This document shows, in pieces, positions 27,977 through 37,681 of a stretch of DNA of 54,478 nt; within the stretch, counting starts at the first letter, position 1, and the number at the start of each line of letters is the position of its first letter. A program made the position numbers and the translations under genes. The notes under the pieces are model-generated. The model saw nothing but the letters and a program-made list of their open reading frames with translations, searched no databases and had not been told where the DNA came from. The DNA comes from Muribaculaceae bacterium Isolate-104 (HZI) (GTDB lineage Bacteria > Bacteroidota > Bacteroidia > Bacteroidales > Muribaculaceae): NCBI GenBank assembly GCA_003762715.1, contig RIBJ01000060.1, positions 1 through 54,478 of the forward strand. The letters are read 5' to 3'.

Positions 27977-28578
27977 AACGCATCCTCGCCTCGCTTGCGG
28001 CAATTATTCTGTCTGCTTCCGCTCTCATCAGCGCTCAGCAACCCACCGATGCGCCAAAACCTAAGCACTACTACCTTGACGATGTGGCTCAGTTCGTGCC
28101 CTCTCTTGCAAACGCCACTCTGACACTCTGCGGTCAAGGCGTGTCCATGCACTGGCGCGAGCGCATTGCCCTCACACTCACCTCGGCGGTTATTTGCGAA
28201 GGCACCACCCTGGCGCTCAAGCATATAGTCCATTCGCGGCGACCCGACGGCTCTGACTACAACTCCTTCCCTTCAGGACACACATCCCGCGCCTTCAGAG
28301 GTGCAGAGATGCTGCGCGCGCAACACGGCTGGACATGGGGTGCCGGCGGCTACGCCGTGGCTATAGGTGTCGGGGCGCTGCGCATCCACCACCACCGCCA
28401 CCGCTTCGGCGATGTTGCCGCCGGGGCGGCTATCGGATTCCTGAGCGCCCGCGCCGCCTACCTGCTGCTGCCGCTCGAACGCCGCATTTTCGGCTGGAAC
28501 AGATCACAGGTCACAGCCGTAGCAGCTCCGTCAATCACCCCCGGCTCATTTTCCGTTACCGCATCCGTAATCTTCTGA
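27973..28578 (+). CDS. PAP2-superfamily phosphatase
   Basis: 201 residues. All three PAP2 motifs are present: K-x6-RP in KHIVHSRRP, PSGH in NSFPSGHTSRAF, and R-x5-H-x3-D in RIHHHRHRFGD. Signal peptide or first membrane segment at the N-terminus, weak hydrophobic helices elsewhere. The family dephosphorylates undecaprenyl pyrophosphate, lipid A or phosphatidates at the periplasmic face; the operon with glmM and a murein hydrolase favours an envelope lipid carrier, by inference. The ATG at 27973 overlaps the previous stop (ATGA), which fixes the start although the frame is open further upstream. Confidence 0.9.
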   Translation: MKRILASLAAIILSASALISAQQPTDAPKPKHYYLDDVAQFVPSLANATLTLCGQGVSMHWRERIALTLTSAVICEGTTLALKHIVHSRRPDGSDYNSFPSGHTSRAFRGAEMLRAQHGWTWGAGGYAVAIGVGALRIHHHRHRFGDVAAGAAIGFLSARAAYLLLPLERRIFGWNRSQVTAVAAPSITPGSFSVTASVIF

Positions 28579-28602
28579 GCCACTGTCACCACTTGGGGCG
28601 GC

Positions 28603-28629
28603 ACACACCGCTACGCCCGGTGTGTTTGT
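28603..28629 (+). terminator. Probable terminator after the PAP2 gene
   Basis: 8-bp stem ACACACCG (28603-28610) with CGGTGTGT (28618-28625), followed by TTGT; the T-run is short. Confidence 0.5.
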
Positions 28630-28658
28630 AAAAATACGTTAATAAATGGGAGTGGGTA

Positions 28659-28843
28659 AGAAACTGTTTAAATTTAATTGTGAGGTTCATTGAGAGGATT
28701 TTATGAGGGGTTTTTACGAGTCTAAGAGGGAGCATAGCGGGCTATGTGACCGATGAGACTCGGTGAAAACATCCATAAAAGACCTCAAAGAAGCCACAAG
28801 ATTCACAATATAAAAAATTTCGAATTAAATTTAAACAGTTTCT
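28659..28843. repeat. MITE-like element: 185-bp palindrome with 21-bp perfect terminal inverted repeats
   Basis: Ends 28659-28679 and 28823-28843 are exact inverted repeats. Inside, further inverted pairs nest towards a centre: a GAGGnTTTTATG-like arm pair, CGAGTCT (28718-28724) with AGACTCG, and CATAG (28733-28737) with CTATG (28742-28746) around a CGGG loop. Almost the whole element can fold into one long imperfect hairpin. It has no coding capacity and no evident target-site duplication. With the flanks this makes up the 357-base gap between the PAP2 gene and the next ORF. It could be a non-autonomous transposable element or a dispersed palindromic repeat. Confidence 0.75.
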
Positions 28844-28856
28844 CAGGATTCTTTAC

Positions 28857-28864
28857 TAATTTTG
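28857..28864 (+). promoter_or_regulatory. Possible -7 element for the large secreted protein
   Basis: TAATTTTG, 13 bases outside the right end of the palindromic repeat; the -33 position would fall within the repeat end. Leader of about 70 bases to the ATG at 28936. Confidence 0.45.
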
Positions 28865-28935
28865 CGTTAGGGTTAGGCTGCTATATGCCGCTGACCCTCT
28901 TTGGTTTGATTATTTAAATACATACTTTTACAGGA

Positions 28936-31900
28936 ATGAGAATACCAAAATTTTACTTGGCATTACTGGCATTTTTTGCCCTTTGCCACCTCAACAGCCA
29001 TGCGGCTCTGCAAACAGTCGCGTTTGACTTAACAGCCGCATTTTCATCTGGCGACATGTCCGGCTACTATGCAAACGGTCAACCTTTATCCATTGATGCA
29101 AACGGATTAATAACGGGTGGACCATTCTCTAGTGCGGGCATATTCAAGACTCTGTCCAAAAAAGTAGTTATAGACGGTAGAACCTACAATGTAGTCATTG
29201 AGTTAAACTACACTAATACCTCAAAAAATATTTTTTCTATCAATCGAAACTTATATGGGGGGATAGCAAATATCTGTATGAAATTCGGCACAAATGTCGA
29301 ATTTGACATATATGTAGAGAATGACCAGAAAAACAAAGCCGGAAAAATCACCCAAATACGTTTTTATCACAGTGGACACGACAGCTCATACCCTGATGGA
29401 CAATATGACCGGCTACTTAAGGCAGAAAACCAGACCGGAACTTTCGTTAATGTTGGTTCAAACCCTCCACAATACAAGCATTGGTATTTGAATTCGGGTA
29501 CAGATATCGTGAAATTCGTTACCGGGCCAACCTATGTTACATATACTGATTACACAACTAAGTTAAGAGAGATAGACGTAGTATTCGAACCCATTGTCAC
29601 AAACCCATATCCTCCTGTAGTAGAATTCCTTGACGGTCTCAGTCCCGACGAGGACAACAACGTCTATTTCATAAACACTACTGACATACGAATGGGTCTC
29701 GACCCCGGCGACACTGGTCTGAGCATGGATCTCTATTGCTACGAGCCGGAAAAAGGCGCTTCGTCTGCTAATCCTCCGGTCGATGCAGCGTATAAGGTTG
29801 ACCACAACTCTGAAAAAACTGTTTCCGATTCCAAAGCCCTGTGGATTTACGCGGTCAACTCCACAAACCCTGATTTTGTAAGCGAAGTCAAGGAATACAA
29901 CTTCAACAAGCTGACAGCCCTTGAGTTCGAAAGCGTCAGCGCCCTCACCGGCATTGAGCGAGGCAAGGATGTGCCGGTGAGCAACGATGCCGCCGAGCGA
30001 CAGATTGTAACCTTTACAAAACCAATTCTCGTAGAGGCTGTGTACCCCACAAACCAAAACACTACGTTCATTTACCTCAAGGACACCAATGGCGACATGA
30101 TACGCGCGGTGTGCTCCGGACAGATTCCCGACTACACCCCGGGTCAGACAATACAGCCGAGGGGCATGGCAGGACGCTACCTCCACAACGCCGGCACCCC
30201 CGAAATCGACATCACCGAGTATGTGAGGTACTGCGTACCCTCGCGCGAAGCCGACCCCGCTGTTGAATTTCCTGCTACCGACGAGCGCGACAACGACTTC
30301 CTCGCTGCCGGCTCGCCGATTGTGTCGAAAGCCGATTTCAACCGCCACATTATCCTCAAACATGTCACAGCAGCTTCGGCAAACCATGTTGTGGACGCAA
30401 ACGGCAACTCTTATCAGCTATATCCCCGCTTCAAGGATTTTGACGTGCCTGCCACAACCGAGGGCAGCCTGCTCTATGTCGACTGCTATGTGGGCAAGGA
30501 TGCCGACGGCATTATACTCATACCCACCGAGATATACACCTGCGCCGACCGCCCGTATGTGAAATTCACAAAAGGCAACCGCATCAGCGGCGACGTTCAT
30601 TTGGTGAAAGTCGACGCCACCCACCCCATTGAGTGGGAATGGCTCACCGATGCATCCCGTTTCAAAATCTACGCTACCGTCAACGGAGGCGACCCAATTG
30701 ACACCCCGCAGCCAATCACCCCGGACATGTTCAAAGGCACCGTGCCTCTCGGACCGGATGCCGGCAAGCCTTACTGCGACCTTGTGGTAACAGCCTATAT
30801 CGACGACGCCGCCCGCGAGATAAAGACATCCACTTCCGAACGCATACGCTTCATAAAGGAAGAAGGCACAGAAGTGATGCAGATCAGCGACATCAAGGGA
30901 AGCCTTCTGGACAAGGACGGAAACATCGACCCGGACAAAGTGTCTGACACCTACTATATTGTGAGCGGTCAAGTGGTCATTGAGGCTAAGACCGATTACT
31001 ACCTCTATGTGCGCGACAACAAAGAAAACGCCTCTTCCAAAAGCCACCTCCTCATCTACAACCCCAACAAGTGGGACAGCCCGCAGATTCTTGCCGAAGA
31101 CGAAAACGGCACTCTTACATCTCGCTCTCTTGAGGCTGGCGATGTTATTACCGGATTTGTCATAAAGCCTGACGTTACCCCGCAGGGCAATCTGCGAGGC
31201 AACGCACAGGGATTTGCCCGCACATTCTCCCTCGCCGGTAATGTTACCGAGGTGCAGCCCTCCACGCTCAACACCGTTCTTGTCCAGTACGAGGATGAGG
31301 AAAACGAATCCTACTACACAAAGCTGCTCTACGGTCCTTCTCACCGCATGATGCACTACCGCTTTGAAAATGTCACCGTCAACAACCGCCCAAACCCCGC
31401 TTACGACACAGCCACAGAACTTGAAGACGGCACAAGGGTTGACAAAAACGGCGATATTGTCGACAAGCTGATCTACACCCTTGAGCTTGGCACTAAACTC
31501 GACATGCGCTTCAACGTGTTCACAAGCAGCCGCGGCGGATGGGTGACATCGTATGCCCCAGGCACCCAGTACACAATCGAAGGTGTCATTGTCCACGACA
31601 GCCGTTCCGAAAGCGGCTATTCTATCGCCATGATGGACTTCACCACCGCCAACCACGCCCTCGCTCCCGCAAAAATATTCATAGAGGGGCTTGAGGATGC
31701 CGAGCCGAACTCCAACGGCGAGGTTGAGTACATCCACAACGGCAAGATTATAATAACCAAAGCCGAAGGAGCCAGCGAAGACGCTGTGATATACTACACT
31801 CTCGACGGCACAGACCCCAAGACCAACCGTCACCGTGGTGCCTACAACGAGGCTACAGGCATAGTCATTCCCGACGACTACCCCCTCGCCACAGTCAGAG

Positions 31901-33681
31901 CCTATGCCGCATGGCCGGGCGCCGCGCCGAGCGAGGAGGTTACAGCCAAGTTCCGCCGCACTTCTGTAGATGTCAACTACATACTCAACTTCATCAGCCA
32001 GGCACAGGAGGGTGTGCCATACCGCTTTGCAGGAAACGCCCGCATAGTGGCTGTCGGGGGCAACTACATGTTCCTCAGAGGCTCCCAGGGTCACTATCTG
32101 TCTGTACTCCGCGACTACACCGACGGCATCGCTTCCCACTCGGATGCATGGGCGGGATATGAGCCGGGACAATATCTGTCAGACTTCATCCTCACAGTCG
32201 ACAAGGTAGGCGAGCATAAGATTGTGCGCGGCGGTCGCATAGACAACTCGCTGATGCAGTTCATGCCGCAAGGCTCCGACAATCGCCCCGAATCGCTTCA
32301 GGACGACATAGAGATAACCCACACCCTCATCTCCGACAAGGTCAGCGAAGTCACCGTAGCAAACGCACGCCGCCTCGTGACAGTGCAGAATGTGGCTCTT
32401 GAAGGCGTAGAGTTCGAAGAAGAAGCTGAAAACCACGCCACCGAATGGACTCTGATACCCAACCAGGGTCACGACACCGGCAAGGCTGTCCGGGTGAACC
32501 ACACAGTGCTCGAATACTCCATGCCTGAAAAAGGCACACAGGGCAACTACTACAACGTCACCGGATTCGTGATGCTTGACGAAAACGGCGACCCCGAGCT
32601 GTGGCCCACTGCCGTTGAACGCATTGAAAACGCTCCCGCGCCTACCGTAGCCTGCGATGACGCAAACGCCACCCTGTCGCTGGTGTCGGTAAACACATAC
32701 ACCCTCGAATTCTATCCTGCCACCACGGTGTCGCTCGCCTATACCGGCAAAAACGCCAACCACGCCACAATATACTACATCTTCACCCCAGATGAAAACG
32801 CTCCCGCAGCAGACGCAAGGTGGAATGTCTACGGACAGCCCTTTGCCGTAACAGCCACCGGCTACCTGCACGTCTACGCCGAAGTACCGGGCATGGAACC
32901 CAGCGGACACACCCACATAGAGCTTGTACGCATGGCTCCCAGCGGCGATGTGGACTTCAAGGTAAAGGCAGTGCCCTCCGGCTCGGAAGTTACCCTCAGC
33001 CCGGTGGCTGACCTCGACAAGAACACCTACCGAATATTCTACTCGCTCGACGGCACTGAACCCTCGGTAGAATTTACCGAGCCCTTCCTCATCAAAGAGA
33101 CAACCACGGTGCTCGCCCGCCTCGAAGAAACCGGCAAGAGCCCAGGCGCTGTAAACCGCGCCGTGATAACCGCCGGCTCAGGCTATGTCGACCCCGCCGA
33201 TGTGAGCGGCAAGGTTACATATCGCTCGGTGAAAAACGACCTCGGCGAGACACTTGTCGAACTGATGCCGCTTGACGACCTCGCCGAAGGCTCCTACGAG
33301 ATATACTACACCACCGACGCCGGAGTGGTGCCCGTGGTATCGGACAACATGCTCTACACAGCGCCCTTCCCTGTGCCGCAGAGCGGCATTGTGCTCGCTA
33401 TCCTTGTTGAGAACAACAAGCTGTCAGGCGATGTGTGCGCGCTAAACGTATGGTTCATACCCAGTGCCATAGACGGCATTGACGCCGACGGCTCCGACGC
33501 CTGCTCGGTAACAGCCGAACAGGGCGACATCATTGTCAGCGCCCCTGCGGCAGCGGTAGCCGAAGTATACTCTGTCAACGGAGCTCTTGTGCGCTCGACC
33601 GCAGACCGCCGTATCGGCGGACTCGCCCACGGCGTGTACATTGTGCGCGTGGCAGGCAAGACATTCAAAATAAAACTGTAA
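28936..33681 (+). CDS. Large secreted protein with chitobiase-like C-terminal repeats and a type IX-like sorting domain
   Basis: 1581 residues. Signal peptide of about 23 residues (LALLAFFALCHLNSHAA). Three clear chitobiase/beta-hexosaminidase C-terminal-type modules: near residue 950 (VIYYTLDGTDPKTN), near 1280 (ATIYYIFTPDENAP) and near 1370 (RIFYSLDGTEPS), with a fourth degenerate one near 1455 (YEIYYTTDAG). The region around 350-430 looks OB-fold-like (FIYLKDTNGDMIRAVCSGQ). The last ~65 residues form a sorting tail (VAEVYSVNGALV, then GVYIVRVAGKTFKIKL). No catalytic domain is recognised, so it is more likely an adhesin or carbohydrate-binding surface protein than an enzyme. Its tail matches that of the partial gene at the window start. 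A strong terminator follows. Confidence 0.85.
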   Translation: MRIPKFYLALLAFFALCHLNSHAALQTVAFDLTAAFSSGDMSGYYANGQPLSIDANGLITGGPFSSAGIFKTLSKKVVIDGRTYNVVIELNYTNTSKNIFSINRNLYGGIANICMKFGTNVEFDIYVENDQKNKAGKITQIRFYHSGHDSSYPDGQYDRLLKAENQTGTFVNVGSNPPQYKHWYLNSGTDIVKFVTGPTYVTYTDYTTKLREIDVVFEPIVTNPYPPVVEFLDGLSPDEDNNVYFINTTDIRMGLDPGDTGLSMDLYCYEPEKGASSANPPVDAAYKVDHNSEKTVSDSKALWIYAVNSTNPDFVSEVKEYNFNKLTALEFESVSALTGIERGKDVPVSNDAAERQIVTFTKPILVEAVYPTNQNTTFIYLKDTNGDMIRAVCSGQIPDYTPGQTIQPRGMAGRYLHNAGTPEIDITEYVRYCVPSREADPAVEFPATDERDNDFLAAGSPIVSKADFNRHIILKHVTAASANHVVDANGNSYQLYPRFKDFDVPATTEGSLLYVDCYVGKDADGIILIPTEIYTCADRPYVKFTKGNRISGDVHLVKVDATHPIEWEWLTDASRFKIYATVNGGDPIDTPQPITPDMFKGTVPLGPDAGKPYCDLVVTAYIDDAAREIKTSTSERIRFIKEEGTEVMQISDIKGSLLDKDGNIDPDKVSDTYYIVSGQVVIEAKTDYYLYVRDNKENASSKSHLLIYNPNKWDSPQILAEDENGTLTSRSLEAGDVITGFVIKPDVTPQGNLRGNAQGFARTFSLAGNVTEVQPSTLNTVLVQYEDEENESYYTKLLYGPSHRMMHYRFENVTVNNRPNPAYDTATELEDGTRVDKNGDIVDKLIYTLELGTKLDMRFNVFTSSRGGWVTSYAPGTQYTIEGVIVHDSRSESGYSIAMMDFTTANHALAPAKIFIEGLEDAEPNSNGEVEYIHNGKIIITKAEGASEDAVIYYTLDGTDPKTNRHRGAYNEATGIVIPDDYPLATVRAYAAWPGAAPSEEVTAKFRRTSVDVNYILNFISQAQEGVPYRFAGNARIVAVGGNYMFLRGSQGHYLSVLRDYTDGIASHSDAWAGYEPGQYLSDFILTVDKVGEHKIVRGGRIDNSLMQFMPQGSDNRPESLQDDIEITHTLISDKVSEVTVANARRLVTVQNVALEGVEFEEEAENHATEWTLIPNQGHDTGKAVRVNHTVLEYSMPEKGTQGNYYNVTGFVMLDENGDPELWPTAVERIENAPAPTVACDDANATLSLVSVNTYTLEFYPATTVSLAYTGKNANHATIYYIFTPDENAPAADARWNVYGQPFAVTATGYLHVYAEVPGMEPSGHTHIELVRMAPSGDVDFKVKAVPSGSEVTLSPVADLDKNTYRIFYSLDGTEPSVEFTEPFLIKETTTVLARLEETGKSPGAVNRAVITAGSGYVDPADVSGKVTYRSVKNDLGETLVELMPLDDLAEGSYEIYYTTDAGVVPVVSDNMLYTAPFPVPQSGIVLAILVENNKLSGDVCALNVWFIPSAIDGIDADGSDACSVTAEQGDIIVSAPAAAVAEVYSVNGALVRSTADRRIGGLAHGVYIVRVAGKTFKIKL

Positions 33682-33703
33682 CCACACCCCCATAAGCACC
33701 ACC

Positions 33704-33743
33704 AAGGCGCGGCTCCACTCCACGGAGCCGCGCCTTCCGTTTT
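33704..33743 (+). terminator. Terminator of the large secreted protein gene
   Basis: Perfect 13-bp stem (33704-33716 with 33724-33736), 7-base loop, then CCGTTTT. Confidence 0.9.
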
Positions 33744-33769
33744 GCATATCAGCATAATCCATTGCCCGG

Positions 33770-33802
33770 TTGATGCTTTTTCAACAAAAAGCGCTATCTT
33801 TG
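33770..33802 (+). promoter_or_regulatory. Promoter of the ileS operon
   Basis: TTG (33770-33772), 22-base spacer, TATCTTTG (33795-33802), 31 bases before the ileS ATG. Confidence 0.8.
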
Positions 33803-33833
33803 CACCCTGAAAAGGCTTATATGCCGCAAAGCT

Positions 33834-36800
33834 ATGGCAATGAAAAACAAATTCACTGAATACAACCGTTTTAACCTCTCCGACATCAACAAGGAAGTGC
33901 TTGCGCAATGGAATGCTGAAAGGCTTTTCGAACGCAGTGTGAAAGAACGCGAGGGTTGCCCCTCGTTTGTGTTTTACGAAGGTCCCCCCTCCGCAAACGG
34001 CATGCCGGGCATACACCACGTCATGGCACGCACTATCAAAGACATTTTCTGCCGCTACAAAACCATGAAAGGTTTTCATGTGAAGCGCAAGGCGGGATGG
34101 GACACTCACGGACTCCCTGTGGAGCTCGGTGTTGAGAAAAACCTCGGCATCACCAAAGAGGACATCGGTCACAAAATTTCAGTGGACGAATACAACGCCG
34201 CATGCCGCAGCGAGGTCATGAAATATACCCGCGAATGGGAAACACTGACAAACTCCATGGGCTACTGGGTAGACATGACCGACCCTTACATTACATACGA
34301 CAACCGCTACATAGAAAGCGTATGGTGGCTTCTGCGTCAGCTTTACGACAAAGGCTACCTGTACAAAGGCTACACCATTCAGCCCTACTCGCCGGCGGCA
34401 GGCACCGGACTCAGCTCGCACGAGCTGAACCAGCCGGGGTGCTACCGCGATGTAAAAGACACCACCTGCATAGCACAGTTTGCGGTAACTTCACCAACCG
34501 ATGTGATGAAAGGCTGGGGCGAACCCTACTTTCTCGCGTGGACAACCACACCGTGGACTCTGCCCAGCAACACAGCCCTCGCCGTAGGTCCCTCAATAAA
34601 GTATGTCATAGCCCGCACTTACAACCCCTATTCCGGCAACAAAATCACTGTTGTGCTTGCCGAGGCTCTCGTGGCGTCGGTACTCGGAAGCAAAGGCGCC
34701 GAACTGCCCCTTGACAGCTACAGCAAGGGCGACAAATCCATACCCTATCAGATAGTTGGCACCGCTACCGGCTCCGAGCTTGTAGGACTCACCTACAGCC
34801 AGCTCATTCCCTGGGTAAATCCCGGCGAGGATGCTTTCCGCGTAATTCCCGGCGACTATGTGACTACCGCCGACGGTACAGGTATTGTACACATAGCCGG
34901 CACATTCGGTGCCGACGACCTCAGGGTGTCGCGACAGAACGGTGTGCCTCCGCTGCACATGACCGACCGCGACGGAAACACCCGTCCGATGGTAGACCTC
35001 ACAGGCAGATTCTACCGCATAGAGGATCTTGACCCCGCTTTTGTGGCGGAAAAAGTCAACGTGGAGGCTTACACCCCCTGGCAGGGCAAATTTGTCAAAA
35101 ACGCGTACAATCCCGACGCTACGGAATCTACCGAAACTCTTGACGTGGAAATCTGCATGATGCTAAAGCAGCAGGGACTCGCGTTCAAAATAGAGAAGCA
35201 TACCCACAGCTATCCCCACTGCTGGCGCACTGACAAACCGGTGCTGTACTATCCGCTTGACAGCTGGTTTATACGCACCACCGCCGCTAGAGAAAAGCTC
35301 ATGGAGCTGAACACCGAAATAAAATGGAAACCGCAGAGTACCGGTTCAGGACGATTCGGCAAATGGCTCGAAAACCTTCAGGACTGGAACCTGTCGAGAA
35401 GCCGCTATTGGGGCACTCCTCTGCCTATATGGCGCACCGAGGACGCATCTGAGGAAATCTGCATAGACAGTGTGGAAACCCTCTTTGCCGAAATCGACAA
35501 GGCTGTCGCCGCCGGCGTAATGAAGAGCAACCCCTACCGCGACCGCGGATTTGTGCCCGGCGACTACTCCAAAGCCAACTACGAGAAAATTGACCTGCAC
35601 CGTCCCTATGTCGACGACATAATACTTGTATCGCCCTCCGGCAAACCCATGAAGCGCGAAACAGACCTTATAGACGTGTGGTTTGACAGCGGCTCCATGC
35701 CCTACGCGCAGATTCACTACCCGTTTGAGAACAAAGAGGCGTTTGACAACGGCTCGCTGTTTCCCGCCGACTTCATAGCAGAGGGTGTCGACCAGACACG
35801 CGGCTGGTTCTTTACACTGCACGCCATTGCAGGAATGGTGTTTGGCGACAAGGCTTACAAGGCTGTTGTCAGCAACGGTCTTGTGCTTGACAAAGACGGC
35901 AACAAGATGTCAAAACGCCTCGGCAACGCGGTAAACCCCTTCGAGGCTATAGAGAAATTCGGTTCCGACCCGCTACGCTGGTACATGATTGCCAATTCAT
36001 CGCCGTGGGACAACCTGAAATTCGATGAAGCCGGCGTACAGGAGGTTGCCCGCAAACTGTTCGCCACTCTCTACAACACATACTCATTCTTCGCTCTGTA
36101 CGCGAACGTTGACGGTTTCGACCCCTGTGCGGAGCAGATACCCGTTTGCGAACGCCCCGAAATAGACCGCTGGATTCTGTCGCTGCTCAACACCCTTGTC
36201 AAGGAGGTTGACGAGTCGCTTGACGACTACGAACCCACCAAAGCAGCCCGCGCCATAAACGAATTTGTGTGCGACAACCTCAGCAACTGGTATGTGCGCC
36301 TGAACCGCAAACGCTTCTGGGGCGGAGAGATGGACGCTGACAAAATCAGCGCCTATCAGACCCTCTACACATGCCTGCGCACTGTGACGCTGCTCATAGC
36401 CCCTGTGGCTCCATTCTTCGCCGACAGGCTGTTTGCCGACCTCAACAGCGCATGCCCCGAATGTGGCTCTGTACACCTCGCGCACTTCCCCGAAGCCGAT
36501 ACCTCGCTGATAGACAAGGAGCTTGAAGAACGCATGCACCTTGCTCAGACAATCACCTCCATGGTGCTTGCCCTGCGCCGCAAAGCCTCGATAAAAGTGC
36601 GTCAGCCGCTGCAAGGCATAATGGTGCCCGCACTCAGCTGCTCCATGAAACTCGCGCTCGAAAGCATCAGACCGCTGCTGCTCAGCGAAGTGAACATCAA
36701 GGAGCTCAACATAGTGGACGGCACCGGCGCCGGAGTGCTTGTCAAGAAGGTGAAACCCGACTTCAAAAAACTCGGTCCGAAATTCGGCAAGGCAATGAAA

Positions 36801-37268
36801 CAGGTGGCAGCCGCCGTACAGGCAATGAGCCAGGAAGACATCGCCGAGCTTGAAAGCAAAGGCAAAGTAACCCTTGACGCGACAGGCACACCCGCCGTAA
36901 TAGAGGCTTCCGATGTGGAAATCATATCCGAGGACATCCCCGGCTGGCTCGTGGCTAACGAAGGCAATGTGACTGTGGCTCTTGATGTGACAGTCACCGA
37001 AGAGCTGAAGCGCGAAGGCATAGCCAGAGATATCGTCAACCGAATACAGAACATCCGCAAAAACCGTGGTTTTGACATCACCGACCGCATAACGCTCTTA
37101 TTCGAGCCGAATGAAGCCACCGATGCAGCAATAGCCGAATACGCCTCCTATATCGGCAAGCAGGTACTTGCCGACTCCGTGATCACAGCCGCAACCGGCA
37201 CCCTCTCAGGAGTGGAGCCGCTTGACCTTGACGGCATTGACCTGAAAGTGGCTGTAAACAAAGTGTGA
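33834..37268 (+). CDS. ileS: Isoleucyl-tRNA synthetase
   Basis: 1144 residues, the long class I type usual in Bacteroidetes. It charges tRNA-Ile with isoleucine. The HIGH-equivalent motif is GIHH (His61-His62) and the KMSKS loop reads KMSKR (691-695). The editing (CP1) domain includes AWTTTPWTLPSNTALAVG. The C-terminal anticodon-binding part contains RKKASIKVRQPLQ-like and NIRKNRGFDITDRI segments, diagnostic for IleRS. A second ATG lies two codons in; either start is possible. First gene of a run ileS, dksA-like, lspA and DUF4296, a conserved Bacteroidales order. Confidence 0.97.
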   Translation: MAMKNKFTEYNRFNLSDINKEVLAQWNAERLFERSVKEREGCPSFVFYEGPPSANGMPGIHHVMARTIKDIFCRYKTMKGFHVKRKAGWDTHGLPVELGVEKNLGITKEDIGHKISVDEYNAACRSEVMKYTREWETLTNSMGYWVDMTDPYITYDNRYIESVWWLLRQLYDKGYLYKGYTIQPYSPAAGTGLSSHELNQPGCYRDVKDTTCIAQFAVTSPTDVMKGWGEPYFLAWTTTPWTLPSNTALAVGPSIKYVIARTYNPYSGNKITVVLAEALVASVLGSKGAELPLDSYSKGDKSIPYQIVGTATGSELVGLTYSQLIPWVNPGEDAFRVIPGDYVTTADGTGIVHIAGTFGADDLRVSRQNGVPPLHMTDRDGNTRPMVDLTGRFYRIEDLDPAFVAEKVNVEAYTPWQGKFVKNAYNPDATESTETLDVEICMMLKQQGLAFKIEKHTHSYPHCWRTDKPVLYYPLDSWFIRTTAAREKLMELNTEIKWKPQSTGSGRFGKWLENLQDWNLSRSRYWGTPLPIWRTEDASEEICIDSVETLFAEIDKAVAAGVMKSNPYRDRGFVPGDYSKANYEKIDLHRPYVDDIILVSPSGKPMKRETDLIDVWFDSGSMPYAQIHYPFENKEAFDNGSLFPADFIAEGVDQTRGWFFTLHAIAGMVFGDKAYKAVVSNGLVLDKDGNKMSKRLGNAVNPFEAIEKFGSDPLRWYMIANSSPWDNLKFDEAGVQEVARKLFATLYNTYSFFALYANVDGFDPCAEQIPVCERPEIDRWILSLLNTLVKEVDESLDDYEPTKAARAINEFVCDNLSNWYVRLNRKRFWGGEMDADKISAYQTLYTCLRTVTLLIAPVAPFFADRLFADLNSACPECGSVHLAHFPEADTSLIDKELEERMHLAQTITSMVLALRRKASIKVRQPLQGIMVPALSCSMKLALESIRPLLLSEVNIKELNIVDGTGAGVLVKKVKPDFKKLGPKFGKAMKQVAAAVQAMSQEDIAELESKGKVTLDATGTPAVIEASDVEIISEDIPGWLVANEGNVTVALDVTVTEELKREGIARDIVNRIQNIRKNRGFDITDRITLLFEPNEATDAAIAEYASYIGKQVLADSVITAATGTLSGVEPLDLDGIDLKVAVNKV

Positions 37269-37294
37269 GCAAACCTATAAAACATACTGTTACT

Positions 37295-37681
37295 ATGAAC
37301 GAAAAGAAAAACAGATACTCAGACGAAGAGCTTCAGGAGTTCAAGGAAATAATACTTGAAAAGCTGGAGAAAGCCCGCCGCGACTACGAGCTGCTCAAAG
37401 CCGATGTGACCAACACCGACGGCAACGACACCGCCGACACCTCTCCCACATTCAAGATACTTGAAGAGGGCGCCACAACCCTCAGCAAGGAAGAGAGCGG
37501 CAGACTGGCACAGCGACAGATGAAGTTCATACAGCATCTGCAGGCTGCCCTTGTGAGAATAGAAAACAAAACATACGGCATTTGCCGCGCTACCGGCGAG
37601 CTTATTCCCAAGGAACGCCTCCGCGCGGTGCCTCACGCCACTCTCGGCATTGACCAGAAGACCTCGAACAACAAACATTGA
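37295..37681 (+). CDS. TraR/DksA-family protein with degenerate zinc finger
   Basis: 128 residues from the ATG at 37295 (MNEKKNRYSDEELQEFK, typical of Bacteroidetes homologues); an in-frame GTG overlapping the ileS stop is less likely. N-terminal coiled-coil region (EIILEKLEKARRDYELL), then the C-terminal DksA/TraR segment YGICRATGELIPKERLRAVP. Only one of the four zinc-binding cysteines is present, so it probably does not bind zinc in the usual way. Family members bind RNA polymerase through the secondary channel and modulate transcription; that role is inferred here. Its stop overlaps the lspA start (TGATG). Confidence 0.88.
   Translation: MNEKKNRYSDEELQEFKEIILEKLEKARRDYELLKADVTNTDGNDTADTSPTFKILEEGATTLSKEESGRLAQRQMKFIQHLQAALVRIENKTYGICRATGELIPKERLRAVPHATLGIDQKTSNNKH

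Noticed and set aside
30418-32172. Long minus-strand open frame (584 codons) opposite the large secreted protein
   Set aside because: Antisense to a well-supported gene with signal peptide and repeats; its own composition is Val/Cys/Gly-rich with no motif or promoter, as expected for a shadow frame.
28936-33681. Naming the large protein a chitinase or hexosaminidase
   Set aside because: Only the accessory C-terminal-type module is seen; no catalytic signature was found.
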